DNA of 64,000 nt, taken from positions 1,240,001-1,304,000 of the forward strand of contig CANNAD010000001.1 of the NCBI GenBank assembly GCA_947502645.1, in the 5' to 3' direction. The position numbers and the translations under genes were made by a program. This document shows, piece by piece, positions 1 to 8,362 of the stretch; the first letter of the stretch is position 1; every line of letters starts with the position of its first letter. Below the pieces are notes generated by a model. The model saw only the letters and a program-made list of their open reading frames with translations, searched no databases and had not been told where the DNA came from. This DNA is from an uncultured Micrococcaceae bacterium (lineage in GTDB: Bacteria; Actinomycetota; Actinomycetes; Actinomycetales; Micrococcaceae).

Positions 1-72
1 AGAACGATCACCCTCATCCGCGACTCCCGCGGCTGGGTGCCGCCAAAATCGATCCAATGCGTAGAAAGATAA
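1..72 (+). CDS. 3' end of an unidentified upstream gene
   Basis: Frame 1 is open from the first base to a TAA and reads ...TLIRDSRGWVPPKSIQC... This looks like the C-terminus of a gene that begins before the window. Only 23 codons are visible, so no family can be named. The frame is open right up to the edge, and a tRNA with its terminator on the opposite strand follows, which would make the two genes convergent. It could still be a chance open frame. Confidence 0.35.
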   Translation, partial: RTITLIRDSRGWVPPKSIQCVER

Positions 73-114
73 TAAACCACTCGTAAAGATTTGGGGAGTA
101 CGGTTAAACAAGAA

Positions 115-140
115 ACCCCGTCACCGAGTGGTGACGGGGT
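115..140 (-). terminator. Rho-independent terminator of tRNA-Arg
   Basis: The arms CCCCGTCACC and GGTGACGGGG form a perfect 10-bp stem around a short loop. On the minus strand the stem is followed by a T-rich stretch (GGGGTTTCTTGTTT). It lies six bases beyond the 3' end of tRNA-Arg, the usual place for its terminator. Confidence 0.85.
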
Positions 141-145
141 AAATG

Positions 146-218
146 TGCGCCCGACAGGATTCGAACCTACAACCTTCTGATCCGTAGTCAGATGCTCTAT
201 CCGTTGAGCTACGGGCGC
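146..218 (-). tRNA. tRNA-Arg(ACG)
   Basis: A 73-nt cloverleaf reads on the minus strand. The acceptor stem pairs GCGCCCG with CGGGCGC and the discriminator is A. The anticodon stem TCTGA/TCAGA closes the loop CTACGGA, giving anticodon ACG. The T-loop reads TTCGAAT. CCA is not encoded. The A at position 34 is expected to be converted to inosine, as in other bacterial tRNA-Arg(ACG). Confidence 0.97.
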
Positions 219-534
219 ATTGTGGGACCCTGGTAACCCAGTGTTCCGGTGGCCGATTGGCCGTAGATAACTCTAGCGGGTTTGCAGCCTCATTGCTAAT
301 TCAGCAGAAGGGGGGCTCGCGGAGATGAACGAATGTCGTCGCGACGTTACGAAAAAGCTAGACCGGTCTACGTGACCTTGATCACACCAAGCTGACGTCG
401 CAACCATCAAATACCACGGAATCACGCGGTTCGTAGGATTTCACACGACGTCGGACTTCGACACTATCGGCAAACGGAAGGTAAACGGGCCATAGCATCG
501 AAATCACACCTCTCACCCTACGAAGGGAAACGCA
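219..534 (+). promoter_or_regulatory. pckG upstream region
   Basis: This 316-bp stretch has no gene. It separates tRNA-Arg from pckG and carries the pckG promoter. It contains the perfect 10-bp palindrome CGTCGCGACG at 337-346, the perfect 12-bp palindrome TAGACCGGTCTA at 359-370 and a CRP-like site immediately after it. A GAAGGGA ribosome-binding site precedes the ATG. No convincing -10/-35 pair could be fixed by eye. Confidence 0.55.
359..386. promoter_or_regulatory. Palindrome plus CRP/GlxR-like operator
   Basis: TAGACCGGTCTA, a perfect 12-bp palindrome, abuts CGTGACCTTGATCACA. The latter matches the CRP/GlxR consensus TGTGA-N6-TCACA at nine of ten conserved positions. In Corynebacterium the CRP homologue GlxR is known to control central carbon genes, including gluconeogenic ones, so a cAMP-responsive site before PEP carboxykinase makes sense. 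The regulator of the 12-mer is unknown. Binding is inferred from sequence only. Confidence 0.5.
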
Positions 535-2394
535 ATGGGCATTCAGCCGAGCCAGCTAATCCTCGATGATGCTTCAGCGTCTGCCGCTGGAGCGCAGACA
601 GAAGCACCAACTACACATGCTGCGCTGTTGTCATGGGTACAAGAGGTGGCCGAGCTGGTTACGCCTGATCGCATCTATTGGGTGGATGGCTCCGCTGAGG
701 AAAATGCGCTGCTGACCGACGAGCTCGTCGAAGCCGGCACACTGACCCGGCTCAATCCGGAGAAGTTCCCGAATTCATTCGCAGCGTTTTCTGATCCCAA
801 GGATGTTGCCCGCGTCGAGGAGCGGACTTTCATCTGTTCCAAGAATGAGCGCGACTCCGGATTCACCAACAACTGGATGGACCCAGTTGAGATGAAAGAA
901 AAGCTCACCGGATTGTTCCGTGGCTCCATGCGTGGCCGCACCATGTACGTCATTCCGTTCGTCATGGGTCACCTCGACGCCGAGGACCCCAAGTTCGGCG
1001 TCGAAATCACGGACAGCGCCTACGTCGTCGCATCCATGCGCATCATGGCCAACATCGGCACGGATGTCCTGCGGAAGATGGAAGAAACCAACGCGTTCTT
1101 TGTCCCCGCGCTGCACTCCGTGGGAGCGCCGCTTGCGGACGGCCAGCAGGATGTCCCCTGGCCCTGCAATGAGGACAAGTGGATTGTCCACTTCCCCGAG
1201 GAACGCTCCATCTGGTCCTACGGCTCCGGCTACGGCGGCAACGCCCTGCTGGGCAAGAAGTGCTTCGCCCTTCGCATTGCGTCCACCATGGCACGCGACG
1301 AGGGGTGGCTGGCTGAGCACATGCTGATCCTCAAGCTCACCTCACCGGAAAACAAGGACTACTACATTTCCGCTGCGTTCCCATCCGCCTGCGGCAAGAC
1401 CAACCTCGCCCTGCTCAACCCCACCATCGAGGGCTGGAAAGCCGAGACCCTGGGTGACGACATCACCTGGATGCGATTCGGCAAGGAGGGTGAGCTGCGC
1501 GCTACCAATCCGGAAGCCGGCCTGTTTGGCGTGGCTCCTGGAACCGGTTGGGGAACGAACCCCAACGCCATGAAGGGGATCGAAAAGGGCAACTCCATTT
1601 TCACCAACGTCGCACTGACGGACGACGGCGGCGTCTGGTGGGAGGGGATGACAGAGGAAGCCCCCGCTCACCTCACTGACTGGTTGGGCAATGACTGGAC
1701 TCCCGAGTCAGACACCCCTGCTGCGCACCCGAACTCACGATTCTGCACGCCAATCGACCAGATCGACATGCTCGCGGACGAGTACTTCTCTCCTGAGGGC
1801 GTCGAGATCTCGGCAATCCTGTTCGGCGGCCGCCGCAAGACCACGATCCCGCTGGTCACACAGGCCCGCGACTGGACCGGCGGCATTTTCATGGGCTCCA
1901 CGCTCTCTTCGGAGACAACGGCCGCAGCTGCAGGCGCTGTTGGCGTTGTGCGCCGCGATCCGATGGCCATGCTGCCATTCATCGGTTACGACGCCGGTGA
2001 TTACCTCAAGCACTGGATCACGCTGAGCTCCAAGGCCAACCAGGAGCGACTGCCGAAGATCTTCCTGGTCAACTGGTTCCGCCGCAACGCCGATGGAGGC
2101 TTCGCCTGGCCTGGCTTCAGCGAGAACTCACGTGTTCTCAAGTGGGTCATCGAGCGGATCGAGGGCACAGCGGACGCCGTCGACACCCCCATTGGTCTTG
2201 TCCCCACCGGCGACTCGATCGACCTGAAGGGTCTGGACATGACGCCGGAGCAGGTTGAACATGCTGTCCGCGTGGATCCTGAGGAGTGGAATGAGGAGCT
2301 CAAGGGGATCGAGGAGTGGTACGCGCGGTTCGGGGATTCCCTGCCGCACGAACTGACCGCTCAGCTGGATAACCTGAAACAGCGCCTGAGCTAA
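535..2394 (+). CDS. pckG: Phosphoenolpyruvate carboxykinase (GTP)
   Basis: This cytosolic enzyme converts oxaloacetate plus GTP to phosphoenolpyruvate, CO2 and GDP, the first committed step of gluconeogenesis. At 619 residues it is full length for the GTP-dependent family. The nucleotide-binding P-loop reads SACGKT, with the hyper-reactive cysteine at residue 286 and the lysine at 288. A second metal/phosphate motif (GDD) lies near residue 307. The late segment NWFRRN...FAWPGF is characteristic of GTP-type rather than ATP-type enzymes. The ATG follows a clear GAAGGGA ribosome site. It is a single-gene unit closed by a strong hairpin terminator, with a possible CRP/GlxR site upstream. Confidence 0.97.
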   Translation: MGIQPSQLILDDASASAAGAQTEAPTTHAALLSWVQEVAELVTPDRIYWVDGSAEENALLTDELVEAGTLTRLNPEKFPNSFAAFSDPKDVARVEERTFICSKNERDSGFTNNWMDPVEMKEKLTGLFRGSMRGRTMYVIPFVMGHLDAEDPKFGVEITDSAYVVASMRIMANIGTDVLRKMEETNAFFVPALHSVGAPLADGQQDVPWPCNEDKWIVHFPEERSIWSYGSGYGGNALLGKKCFALRIASTMARDEGWLAEHMLILKLTSPENKDYYISAAFPSACGKTNLALLNPTIEGWKAETLGDDITWMRFGKEGELRATNPEAGLFGVAPGTGWGTNPNAMKGIEKGNSIFTNVALTDDGGVWWEGMTEEAPAHLTDWLGNDWTPESDTPAAHPNSRFCTPIDQIDMLADEYFSPEGVEISAILFGGRRKTTIPLVTQARDWTGGIFMGSTLSSETTAAAAGAVGVVRRDPMAMLPFIGYDAGDYLKHWITLSSKANQERLPKIFLVNWFRRNADGGFAWPGFSENSRVLKWVIERIEGTADAVDTPIGLVPTGDSIDLKGLDMTPEQVEHAVRVDPEEWNEELKGIEEWYARFGDSLPHELTAQLDNLKQRLS

Positions 2395-2408
2395 GCGTCA
2401 TACGTCGC

Positions 2409-2475
2409 AAAAAACGCGGCGCAGGTGCAGATACGCGGTTCCCACACCACGTACTTGCACCTGCGCCGCGTTTTT
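2409..2475. terminator. Bidirectional terminator between pckG and hmp
   Basis: The near-perfect inverted repeat AAAACGCGGCGCAGGTGCA / TGCACCTGCGCCGCGTTTT is flanked by A-runs on the left and T-runs on the right. It can therefore end transcription of pckG (plus) and of hmp (minus), whose 3' ends converge on it. Confidence 0.85.
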
Positions 2476-2493
2476 ACGTGCAGGGCGAGGAGG

Positions 2494-3657
2494 CTACGAG
2501 AAGAGCCACATGTCCGGACCGAAGACCTCGTACTGAATCTTCTCCGCCGGGATGCCTGCCTTCAGCGCCTGTGAGCGAAGGCTCTTCATGAACGGCAGAG
2601 GGCCGCACAGGTGCAGGGACGCATCAACGGGCAGGTCAAGCCCTTCCAGGGTCATGAAGCCCTTGTGGAAGCCCTCTCGTTCCTGTTCAAACCAGACGTG
2701 AAGGTCCGCGTTGGGCAGCTCGCTGACATGGGATGTCATCTCATCGCCAAGCGCCCACATGTCAGGGGTTGATTCCGCGTGCAGCACAAGAACTTCCCGC
2801 TCCGAGCCGGAGGTGGCGAGCTCGTGCAGCAGAGACGCAGCGGGCGTGCACCCGATGCCCGCCGAGGCCAGGATGATCGGTCCGTCATTGTCGCTGAGGC
2901 TCACCTCGCCGTAAGGATTGGAAACTTCGACGACGGTTCCCACCTGAAGCTGGTGGACGACGGGGGATACCTCACCGCCGTCGTCGAGCTTGGTGGTGAT
3001 GGTGCGTGAGGTGGTACTCGCAGCGTTCTGGCTCAGGGAGTACTGGCGCACCTGGAGCAGGCCGTCGCTCACGGGTACTCGAATGCTCACGTACTGGCCG
3101 GCGCGGCCCGGCGTCACGGGAGTGTCGTCAGCTGGCTCCAGGACCACTGTGACGGATCCTGAGCCCGCAGGACGCTTCTCGGCGATCGTCCACGGCGACC
3201 AGGGCTTGTCGTTGGCCTGAGCGGCGTACAGGCCCTTTTCGATCTTGATGAGCGCGTGGGCCATCAGCCAGTAAACTTCGGTCCACGCCTCTCCGATTTC
3301 GGGGGTCAGGACATCGCCGAGGTCCTCTGCGATGGCGTCGAAGAGGTGCTTGTATACGATCGGGTACTGCTCCGGGACGATGCCCAGGGACGCGTGTTTG
3401 TTGGCAATGCGGACCAGCACGGCTTCAGGGTAGGAGTCCGGGTTTTCCACCAGCCACGCGGCGAAGGCGACGATGCTTCCGGCGAGGGCTGACTGCTGTT
3501 TTCCGTTGCGCTGGTTTGACCTGCTGAAGAGGCCGTTCATGAGCTCGGGGTGGGCATCAAAGAGGCGGCGGTAGAAGTGGGGCGTAATGCCGTCCATGCG
3601 TTCGGAGATCACGGGAAGGGTTGCTTTGATGACCGGCAGAGACTGGGTCGAGAGCAT
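2494..3657 (-). CDS. hmp: Flavohaemoglobin (nitric oxide dioxygenase)
   Basis: This cytosolic enzyme oxidises nitric oxide to nitrate using O2 and NAD(P)H. Residues 1-140 are a globin domain, with the B10 tyrosine at 29 (HFYRRLF) and the proximal haem histidine at 88 (ANKHAS). Residues 150-255 form the FAD-binding reductase domain (RQYSLS, 204-209). Residues 260-387 bind NAD(P)H (GIGCTP, 267-272) and the protein ends in the family-typical FGPDMW. The length of 387 is typical. It lies directly downstream of nsrR on the same strand, with a palindromic operator between them, which supports NO-inducible expression through NsrR. Confidence 0.96.
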   Translation of the reverse strand: MLSTQSLPVIKATLPVISERMDGITPHFYRRLFDAHPELMNGLFSRSNQRNGKQQSALAGSIVAFAAWLVENPDSYPEAVLVRIANKHASLGIVPEQYPIVYKHLFDAIAEDLGDVLTPEIGEAWTEVYWLMAHALIKIEKGLYAAQANDKPWSPWTIAEKRPAGSGSVTVVLEPADDTPVTPGRAGQYVSIRVPVSDGLLQVRQYSLSQNAASTTSRTITTKLDDGGEVSPVVHQLQVGTVVEVSNPYGEVSLSDNDGPIILASAGIGCTPAASLLHELATSGSEREVLVLHAESTPDMWALGDEMTSHVSELPNADLHVWFEQEREGFHKGFMTLEGLDLPVDASLHLCGPLPFMKSLRSQALKAGIPAEKIQYEVFGPDMWLFS

Positions 3658-3678
3658 GTCGTGCGAACCTTTCGTTTA

Positions 3679-3697
3679 GTTGCATTTTTTATGCAAC
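3679..3697 (-). promoter_or_regulatory. Probable NsrR operator of hmp
   Basis: GTTGCAT-TTTTT-ATGCAAC is a perfect 7-5-7 dyad 22 bp before the hmp start. A TATAAA-like -10 lies just upstream of it on the minus strand, so a bound repressor would cover the transcription start. A second dyad, TTCTAC-ACGGC-GTAGAA, lies at 3712-3728, and a partial copy (TTCTACGGCGTAAT) sits just before nsrR. AT-rich dyads of this size are typical of NsrR sites. Binding is inferred. Confidence 0.6.
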
Positions 3698-3744
3698 ATT
3701 TATAACTAAAGTTCTACACGGCGTAGAAAAACGGTGCAAGTTGG

Positions 3745-4194
3745 CTAGAGGCCGGGGCGAAGCCCGATGGAATCGAAGACGGGTTTCATCTGTTGCTCGT
3801 GTGGCAGATCTGCAAGGATCAGGCCGTCCAGAGCGCCAAAAAACGCCTCTTTTGCCCCGTTCAACGCGTGACGAAGACCACAGTTATTACTGAGGGGACA
3901 CGCGTTTTCGAGCGACTCGCAATCAGCCATATCGGTGCGGGTATCCAGCTGACGAAGCAGCCACCCCACGGACACGCTACGGCCCAAAGGGCTGATCCTG
4001 ACGCCACCATTTCGCCCCCGGTAGACGTCGACGACGCCCAGGTCACGCAACTTCAGAACTGCCTTGCTGACATGGTTATACGGGATGTTCACACCCTCAG
4101 CAATCTGCCGGGTGGTGAACTGTGACCCGGGTGGGGCAGACGCAAGCAGCATCACCGTCCGCAAGCAGAGATCGGCGAAAGAATTGATGCGCAT
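3745..4194 (-). CDS. nsrR: Rrf2-family nitric-oxide-sensing repressor NsrR
   Basis: This 149-residue Rrf2 regulator has a winged helix in its first 65 residues and cysteines at 92, 99 and 105 in the dimer region. In Streptomyces NsrR a [4Fe-4S] cluster is held by three cysteines at almost the same positions and by Asp8. Asp8 is present here too (NSFAD). NO damages the cluster and releases DNA, which induces flavohaemoglobin. The gene begins 20 bp after the preceding gene on the same strand and may be co-transcribed from it. hmp follows after 87 bp with its own operator. Confidence 0.93.
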   Translation of the reverse strand: MRINSFADLCLRTVMLLASAPPGSQFTTRQIAEGVNIPYNHVSKAVLKLRDLGVVDVYRGRNGGVRISPLGRSVSVGWLLRQLDTRTDMADCESLENACPLSNNCGLRHALNGAKEAFFGALDGLILADLPHEQQMKPVFDSIGLRPGL

Positions 4195-4214
4195 GCATTC
4201 ATTCTACGGCGTAA

Positions 4215-4655
4215 TCATTTCTCCCAGATGGAGAACTCGGCGGATTCCCAGATCGGGTCCTTGTACGTCCACTCGCCGCCATCCTCGCCGTACGGCTGAA
4301 TCGCAGCGACCGCCACGCCCGTGGAATGCTCCGCGACAACGTAAATGGCATCAGTGTTCTCATCGGGCAGATGGATGTCCGAGAACACCGCAGCCGCCCT
4401 GTTCTCATTGCGCTGCTGCTTCAATGCCTCATACAGGTCAGCGATCATCGCATCGGCGTCGAGGTCCTTGCCGTCATCCTCCGGCGACACCGCCACCATC
4501 CGAATTTCGCCCGAGTTATCGACAACAAGGGCCGTCGGCAGGAACGCTCCATGCGTCTCGAGCTGGTCCTGCGCAATGCCCAGCGCGGTTCCCATGAGCT
4601 TGTTGAGATCTTCCTGCGTCAGGGCATCCTGTGCAGCGTTTTCTTCCGTGGTCAT
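4215..4655 (-). CDS. Conserved hypothetical next to phosphomannomutase
   Basis: This is a 146-residue acidic soluble protein with no signal peptide or membrane segment. No family is recognised. It has an N-terminal helical stretch (AAQDALTQEDLNKLMGTAL), a central strand LPTALVVDNSGEIRMVAV and a later strand AIYVVAEHSTGVAVAAI that resembles an alternating beta-sheet core. Its ATG overlaps the stop of the phosphomannomutase gene (ATGA), so the two are translationally coupled. A role linked to sugar-phosphate metabolism is possible but rests on position alone. Confidence 0.8.
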   Translation of the reverse strand: MTTEENAAQDALTQEDLNKLMGTALGIAQDQLETHGAFLPTALVVDNSGEIRMVAVSPEDDGKDLDADAMIADLYEALKQQRNENRAAAVFSDIHLPDENTDAIYVVAEHSTGVAVAAIQPYGEDGGEWTYKDPIWESAEFSIWEK

Positions 4656-6091
4656 ACGTTCTCCCTCACGTTCGCGCGGACAAGTTCAAGAACCCGGTCA
4701 CGAACCTTCTCCATCGTGGCCTGCGACTCGGCCTCAGCATTCAGCCGTAGGAACGGCTCTGTATTCGATGCCCGCAGATTGAACCACCACTCGCCGTTAT
4801 CGGCCGTGAAGGTGACGCCGTCGAGCTCGTCAACCGTGACGCCGTCGACCGCGAACTCAGCGCGGACGCGCTCAACTGCGGCAGGAACATCCTCCACCCG
4901 GGAATTGACCTCACCCGAGGAGAAATACGGCTCGTACTCGCGGGCAAGGTCTGACAACGGCAGATCCTGCTCACCCAACGCAGCCAGAACGTGCATGGCC
5001 GCAAGCATGCCCGTGTCAGCGTTGTAGAAGTCACGGAAGTAATAGTGGGCGGAATGCTCCCCGCCGAACACAGCGCCTTCGCTGGCCATCAGATCCTTGA
5101 TGAAGGAATGCCCCACGCGTGTACGGACGGGACGGCCGCCGTCGTTCCTCACCAGCTCCGGCACGGCGCGAGAGGTAATCAGATTGTGAATGATGGTGGG
5201 GGTTTCTTCCGGAGGCCGCGTGGCTGAGCCAGCCTGGGCGCGACGAATCTCCCGCCGAGCAACCATCGCTGTGATGGCCGACGGGCTCACCGGATCGCCC
5301 TTCTCATCAATGACGAAGCAGCGGTCCGCGTCGCCGTCGAAAGCCAGCCCGATATCTGCACCGTGCTCGACGACGGCGGCCTGCAGGTCACGCAGGTTTT
5401 CCGGCTCGAGGGGATTCGCGGGATGATTCGGGAACGAACCGTCGAGCTCGAAATACAGGGGCACAATCTCAAACGGCAGCTTCGGAAGGAGTTTGTCGCC
5501 CAGAACGGCCGGCGTAGTCATGCCAGCCATGCCATTGCCGGCGTCGACCACAACCTTCAATGGGCGTGAATCAGTCAGATCCACCAGCGACCGCAGATAC
5601 TCCGAATAGTCCCGCAGCACGTCGCGGACGCTGATCGACCCTGGCTTTTCTACGGCAGGGATTGTCCCCTCGGTCAGGTAATGCTCCGCGCGGGCCTGGA
5701 TCTCCTTGAGCCCGGTCTCCGACGAAACGGGGATAGCACCAGCTTTGGCCATCTTGATGCCGTTGTACTGGGCCGGGTTATGGCTTGCTGTAAAAGTGAC
5801 ACCGGCTGCGTTGAAAGAGCCGCAGGCGTAGTACAACTCGTCCGTGGAAATCAGATCAAGCAGCACCACGTCAGCGCCACGAGCCGTTACCCCGGCAGCA
5901 AAAGCCTTGCTGAACTCGGGCGATGACGGCCTCATGTCGCCGCCCACCAGAACCGTCTGTCCTGCGAGTTCGAGGACGTCCACGAAAGCGGCGCCAGTTG
6001 CCTCAACCGTTTCGCGGGTGATGGTTTCGCGGACCACGCCCCGGATGTCATAGGCCTTGAAAGAATCGGAAAGATCGATTGTGCTGTTCAC
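4652..6091 (-). CDS. manB: Phosphomannomutase/phosphoglucomutase
   Basis: This enzyme interconverts hexose 6-phosphates and 1-phosphates, supplying GDP-mannose or UDP-glucose precursors for cell-envelope glycans. All four alpha-D-phosphohexomutase motifs are present: TASHNP with the phosphoserine at about residue 103, the metal loop DGDADR, the sugar-binding GGEHSAHYYF and the phosphate-binding RASNTEP. From the chosen GTG the protein has 479 residues and begins VNSTIDLSDSFKAYDIRG, with the conserved KAYDIRG in the usual place. Longer in-frame starts add 33 residues without homology character. No clear Shine-Dalgarno is seen, so it may be leaderless. Confidence 0.92.
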   Translation of the reverse strand: MNSTIDLSDSFKAYDIRGVVRETITRETVEATGAAFVDVLELAGQTVLVGGDMRPSSPEFSKAFAAGVTARGADVVLLDLISTDELYYACGSFNAAGVTFTASHNPAQYNGIKMAKAGAIPVSSETGLKEIQARAEHYLTEGTIPAVEKPGSISVRDVLRDYSEYLRSLVDLTDSRPLKVVVDAGNGMAGMTTPAVLGDKLLPKLPFEIVPLYFELDGSFPNHPANPLEPENLRDLQAAVVEHGADIGLAFDGDADRCFVIDEKGDPVSPSAITAMVARREIRRAQAGSATRPPEETPTIIHNLITSRAVPELVRNDGGRPVRTRVGHSFIKDLMASEGAVFGGEHSAHYYFRDFYNADTGMLAAMHVLAALGEQDLPLSDLAREYEPYFSSGEVNSRVEDVPAAVERVRAEFAVDGVTVDELDGVTFTADNGEWWFNLRASNTEPFLRLNAEAESQATMEKVRDRVLELVRANVRENV

Positions 6092-6241
6092 GCCATCGAG
6101 TCTAGCGTCACCAGACGACGGCGCGATGGCCAGCGCTGTACCTGTGGATGCACGAGAGCCAAATGCTGGAGGTCGTGAGGTTTTCCACAACCGGGAAATC
6201 GGGGTGCCAGAATGTCAGACCGCACTGCAATACTGTGGGGC

Positions 6242-8362
6242 ATGGCTGACACAGACACCACAACTCTTCACGCCGAGGCAACAACGATCCTGCGCGCTCT
6301 CGTGGGCCGGGAAGACGCAGAGTTCCACGAGGGGCAGTTCGAGGCCATTCAGGCCCTCGTCGAGGGCGGGAGCCGAGCGCTCGTTGTCCAGCGAACCGGA
6401 TGGGGTAAATCGGCGGTGTACTTCGTGGCCAGCCTGCTGCTGAGGGCCCGCGGCGCCGGGCCAACCCTCATTGTCTCGCCGCTCCTGGCGCTGATGCGGG
6501 ATCAGGTATCTGCCGCAGAGCGGGCCGGGGTCAGAGCCAAGGCCATCAACTCCGCGAACCGGCTTGAGTGGGAGGAAGTCAACGCATCGCTGCGAGAAGA
6601 CACCGTAGACGTCATGCTGGTCTCACCGGAGAGGCTCAACAACCCGGAATTCCGTGAACAACATCTCCCGGATCTACTCCGCAGGTCTGGGCTGTTGGTG
6701 ATCGACGAAGCCCACTGCATCTCGGATTGGGGCCACGACTTCCGCCCGGACTACCGCAGGATCCGGGACCTCGTAGCGCAGCTACCCCATCAGGTGCCCG
6801 TCCTGGCCACTACCGCCACCGCCAACTCGCGGGTAGTCAAGGACGTCGAAGAGCAGCTCGGAGCAGGCCATGAGGAGGTCTTCACGATCCGTGGTCCCCT
6901 CGCCAGAAAATCGCTCCGCCTCGGCGTGCTGCGCCTGCCCAGTCCCAAGAGCCGACTCGCCTGGCTCCTCACCCACCTCAATGACCTCCCCGGCAGCGGC
7001 ATCATTTACGCACTCACCGTCTCCGCTGCCGAAGACACCGCGCGGCTTCTCCGGGAGTCAGGCCACTCCGTCCGCGCTTACACCGGCAGAACCGACCCGG
7101 CAGACCGCGAACAACTCGAGGCAGCGCTGAAAACGAACGACGTCAAGGCGCTCGTAGCCACCTCCGCACTCGGCATGGGTTTCGACAAGCCAGACCTCGG
7201 TTTCGTGGTCCACCTGGGGGCGCCGTCGTCGCCCGTGGCCTACTACCAACAAGTGGGACGCGCAGGCCGCGGTACCCCCAACGCTGACGTCCTGCTTCTG
7301 CCCGGCACCGAAGACCGGGATATCTGGGAATACTTCGCCACAGCATCCATGCCCTCAGCCGAGCGCGCTGAAGCCGTCCTGGAAGCACTATCCAACGGGC
7401 AAACACTATCCGCCCCAGCACTGGAATCCCTCGTCAACCTCAAGCGCTCGCCGATGGAACTGCTCCTGAAAGTCCTTGCCGTGGACGGCGCAGTGCAAAG
7501 GGTCCAGGGCGGATGGCAAAGTACCGGCAAACCGTGGTCCTACGACCGCGAACGCTACGAGCGGATCGCCCACGCGCGCGTTGTTGAGCAGAACCTGATG
7601 CTGGATTACGAGACCACGTCCACCTGCCGCATGGAGTTCCTGTCGCGGACACTCGACGATCCCGCTGCAGGTCCCTGCGGGCGCTGCGACAACTGCGCGG
7701 GCCCGTGGTACTCCGACGTCGTGGACCGGGATGCCTCGGAGAGCGCCACCCAGGCTCTGGGCCGGGCCGGAGTGGAAATTGAACCGCGCGGCATGTGGCC
7801 ATCGGGCATGGACAAGCTCGGTGTGGAGGTCAAGGGAAAGATCAAACCTGCCGTTGCCATGTCCTCCGGACGCGCCCTGGCACGCCTGACGGACCTCGGA
7901 TGGGGAGGCAGGCTGCGAGAGGTGTTCGCCGCAGATGCTTCCGATGGGCCGGTAGATGCGGCACTCATGAAGGGTTGCGTCCAGGTGCTGGCCGGGTGGG
8001 GCTGGCAGGAACGGCCGGTTGCAGTAGTCTCCGTTCCCTCGCGCAGCAGGCCCCTGCTGGTCGAGTCGCTGGCCAGAGGGCTCTCGGACATCGGCAGAAT
8101 CCCGTATCTCGGCGCGTTGAGGCCCGTCGACGGCGGCCCCACCGGTGGCCCAGGCGGCAATAGTGCTTTCCGTCTCGCTGGCGTATGGGACAGGTTCCAG
8201 GTGCCGCCCGAAGGGGCTGCATGGTTCAACGAGAATCCTGGCCCGGTGTTGCTGGTGGACGACCACGCGGACAGCCGCTGGACGCTCACCATCGCGGCCA
8301 AGGCGCTGCGGGAAGCGGGAGCCACCGAGGTACTGCCGTTCACGCTCGCGCTGAAGGCCTAG
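6242..8362 (+). CDS. recQ: RecQ-family helicase with C-terminal PRTase-like segment
   Basis: This superfamily 2 ATP-dependent 3'-5' DNA helicase acts in recombination and fork repair. From this ATG it has 706 residues. Walker A is TGWGKS (lysine near 56), motif II is the DEAH box in VIDEAHCISDWGHDFRPDY, and motif VI is QQVGRAGR. The RecQ zinc cluster follows (one Cys in STCRMEF and three in CGRCDNC). Instead of an HRDC domain the protein ends with a region containing VLLVDDHADSRWT, which resembles a phosphoribosyltransferase PRPP loop. The ATG is preferred over an upstream in-frame start because a TACTGT -10-like hexamer lies eight bases before it, suggesting a leaderless transcript. Confidence 0.88.
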   Translation: MADTDTTTLHAEATTILRALVGREDAEFHEGQFEAIQALVEGGSRALVVQRTGWGKSAVYFVASLLLRARGAGPTLIVSPLLALMRDQVSAAERAGVRAKAINSANRLEWEEVNASLREDTVDVMLVSPERLNNPEFREQHLPDLLRRSGLLVIDEAHCISDWGHDFRPDYRRIRDLVAQLPHQVPVLATTATANSRVVKDVEEQLGAGHEEVFTIRGPLARKSLRLGVLRLPSPKSRLAWLLTHLNDLPGSGIIYALTVSAAEDTARLLRESGHSVRAYTGRTDPADREQLEAALKTNDVKALVATSALGMGFDKPDLGFVVHLGAPSSPVAYYQQVGRAGRGTPNADVLLLPGTEDRDIWEYFATASMPSAERAEAVLEALSNGQTLSAPALESLVNLKRSPMELLLKVLAVDGAVQRVQGGWQSTGKPWSYDRERYERIAHARVVEQNLMLDYETTSTCRMEFLSRTLDDPAAGPCGRCDNCAGPWYSDVVDRDASESATQALGRAGVEIEPRGMWPSGMDKLGVEVKGKIKPAVAMSSGRALARLTDLGWGGRLREVFAADASDGPVDAALMKGCVQVLAGWGWQERPVAVVSVPSRSRPLLVESLARGLSDIGRIPYLGALRPVDGGPTGGPGGNSAFRLAGVWDRFQVPPEGAAWFNENPGPVLLVDDHADSRWTLTIAAKALREAGATEVLPFTLALKA

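Noticed and set aside
465-490. CTATCGGC before pckG as a minus-strand FliA promoter
   Set aside because: No GTTA box occurs at the required 15-16 bp distance, and the only gene downstream on that strand is the tRNA.
6092-6190. 33-codon N-terminal extension of the phosphomannomutase
   Set aside because: It is Arg/Ser/Ala-rich without family similarity; the conserved KAYDIRG start motif fits the internal GTG.
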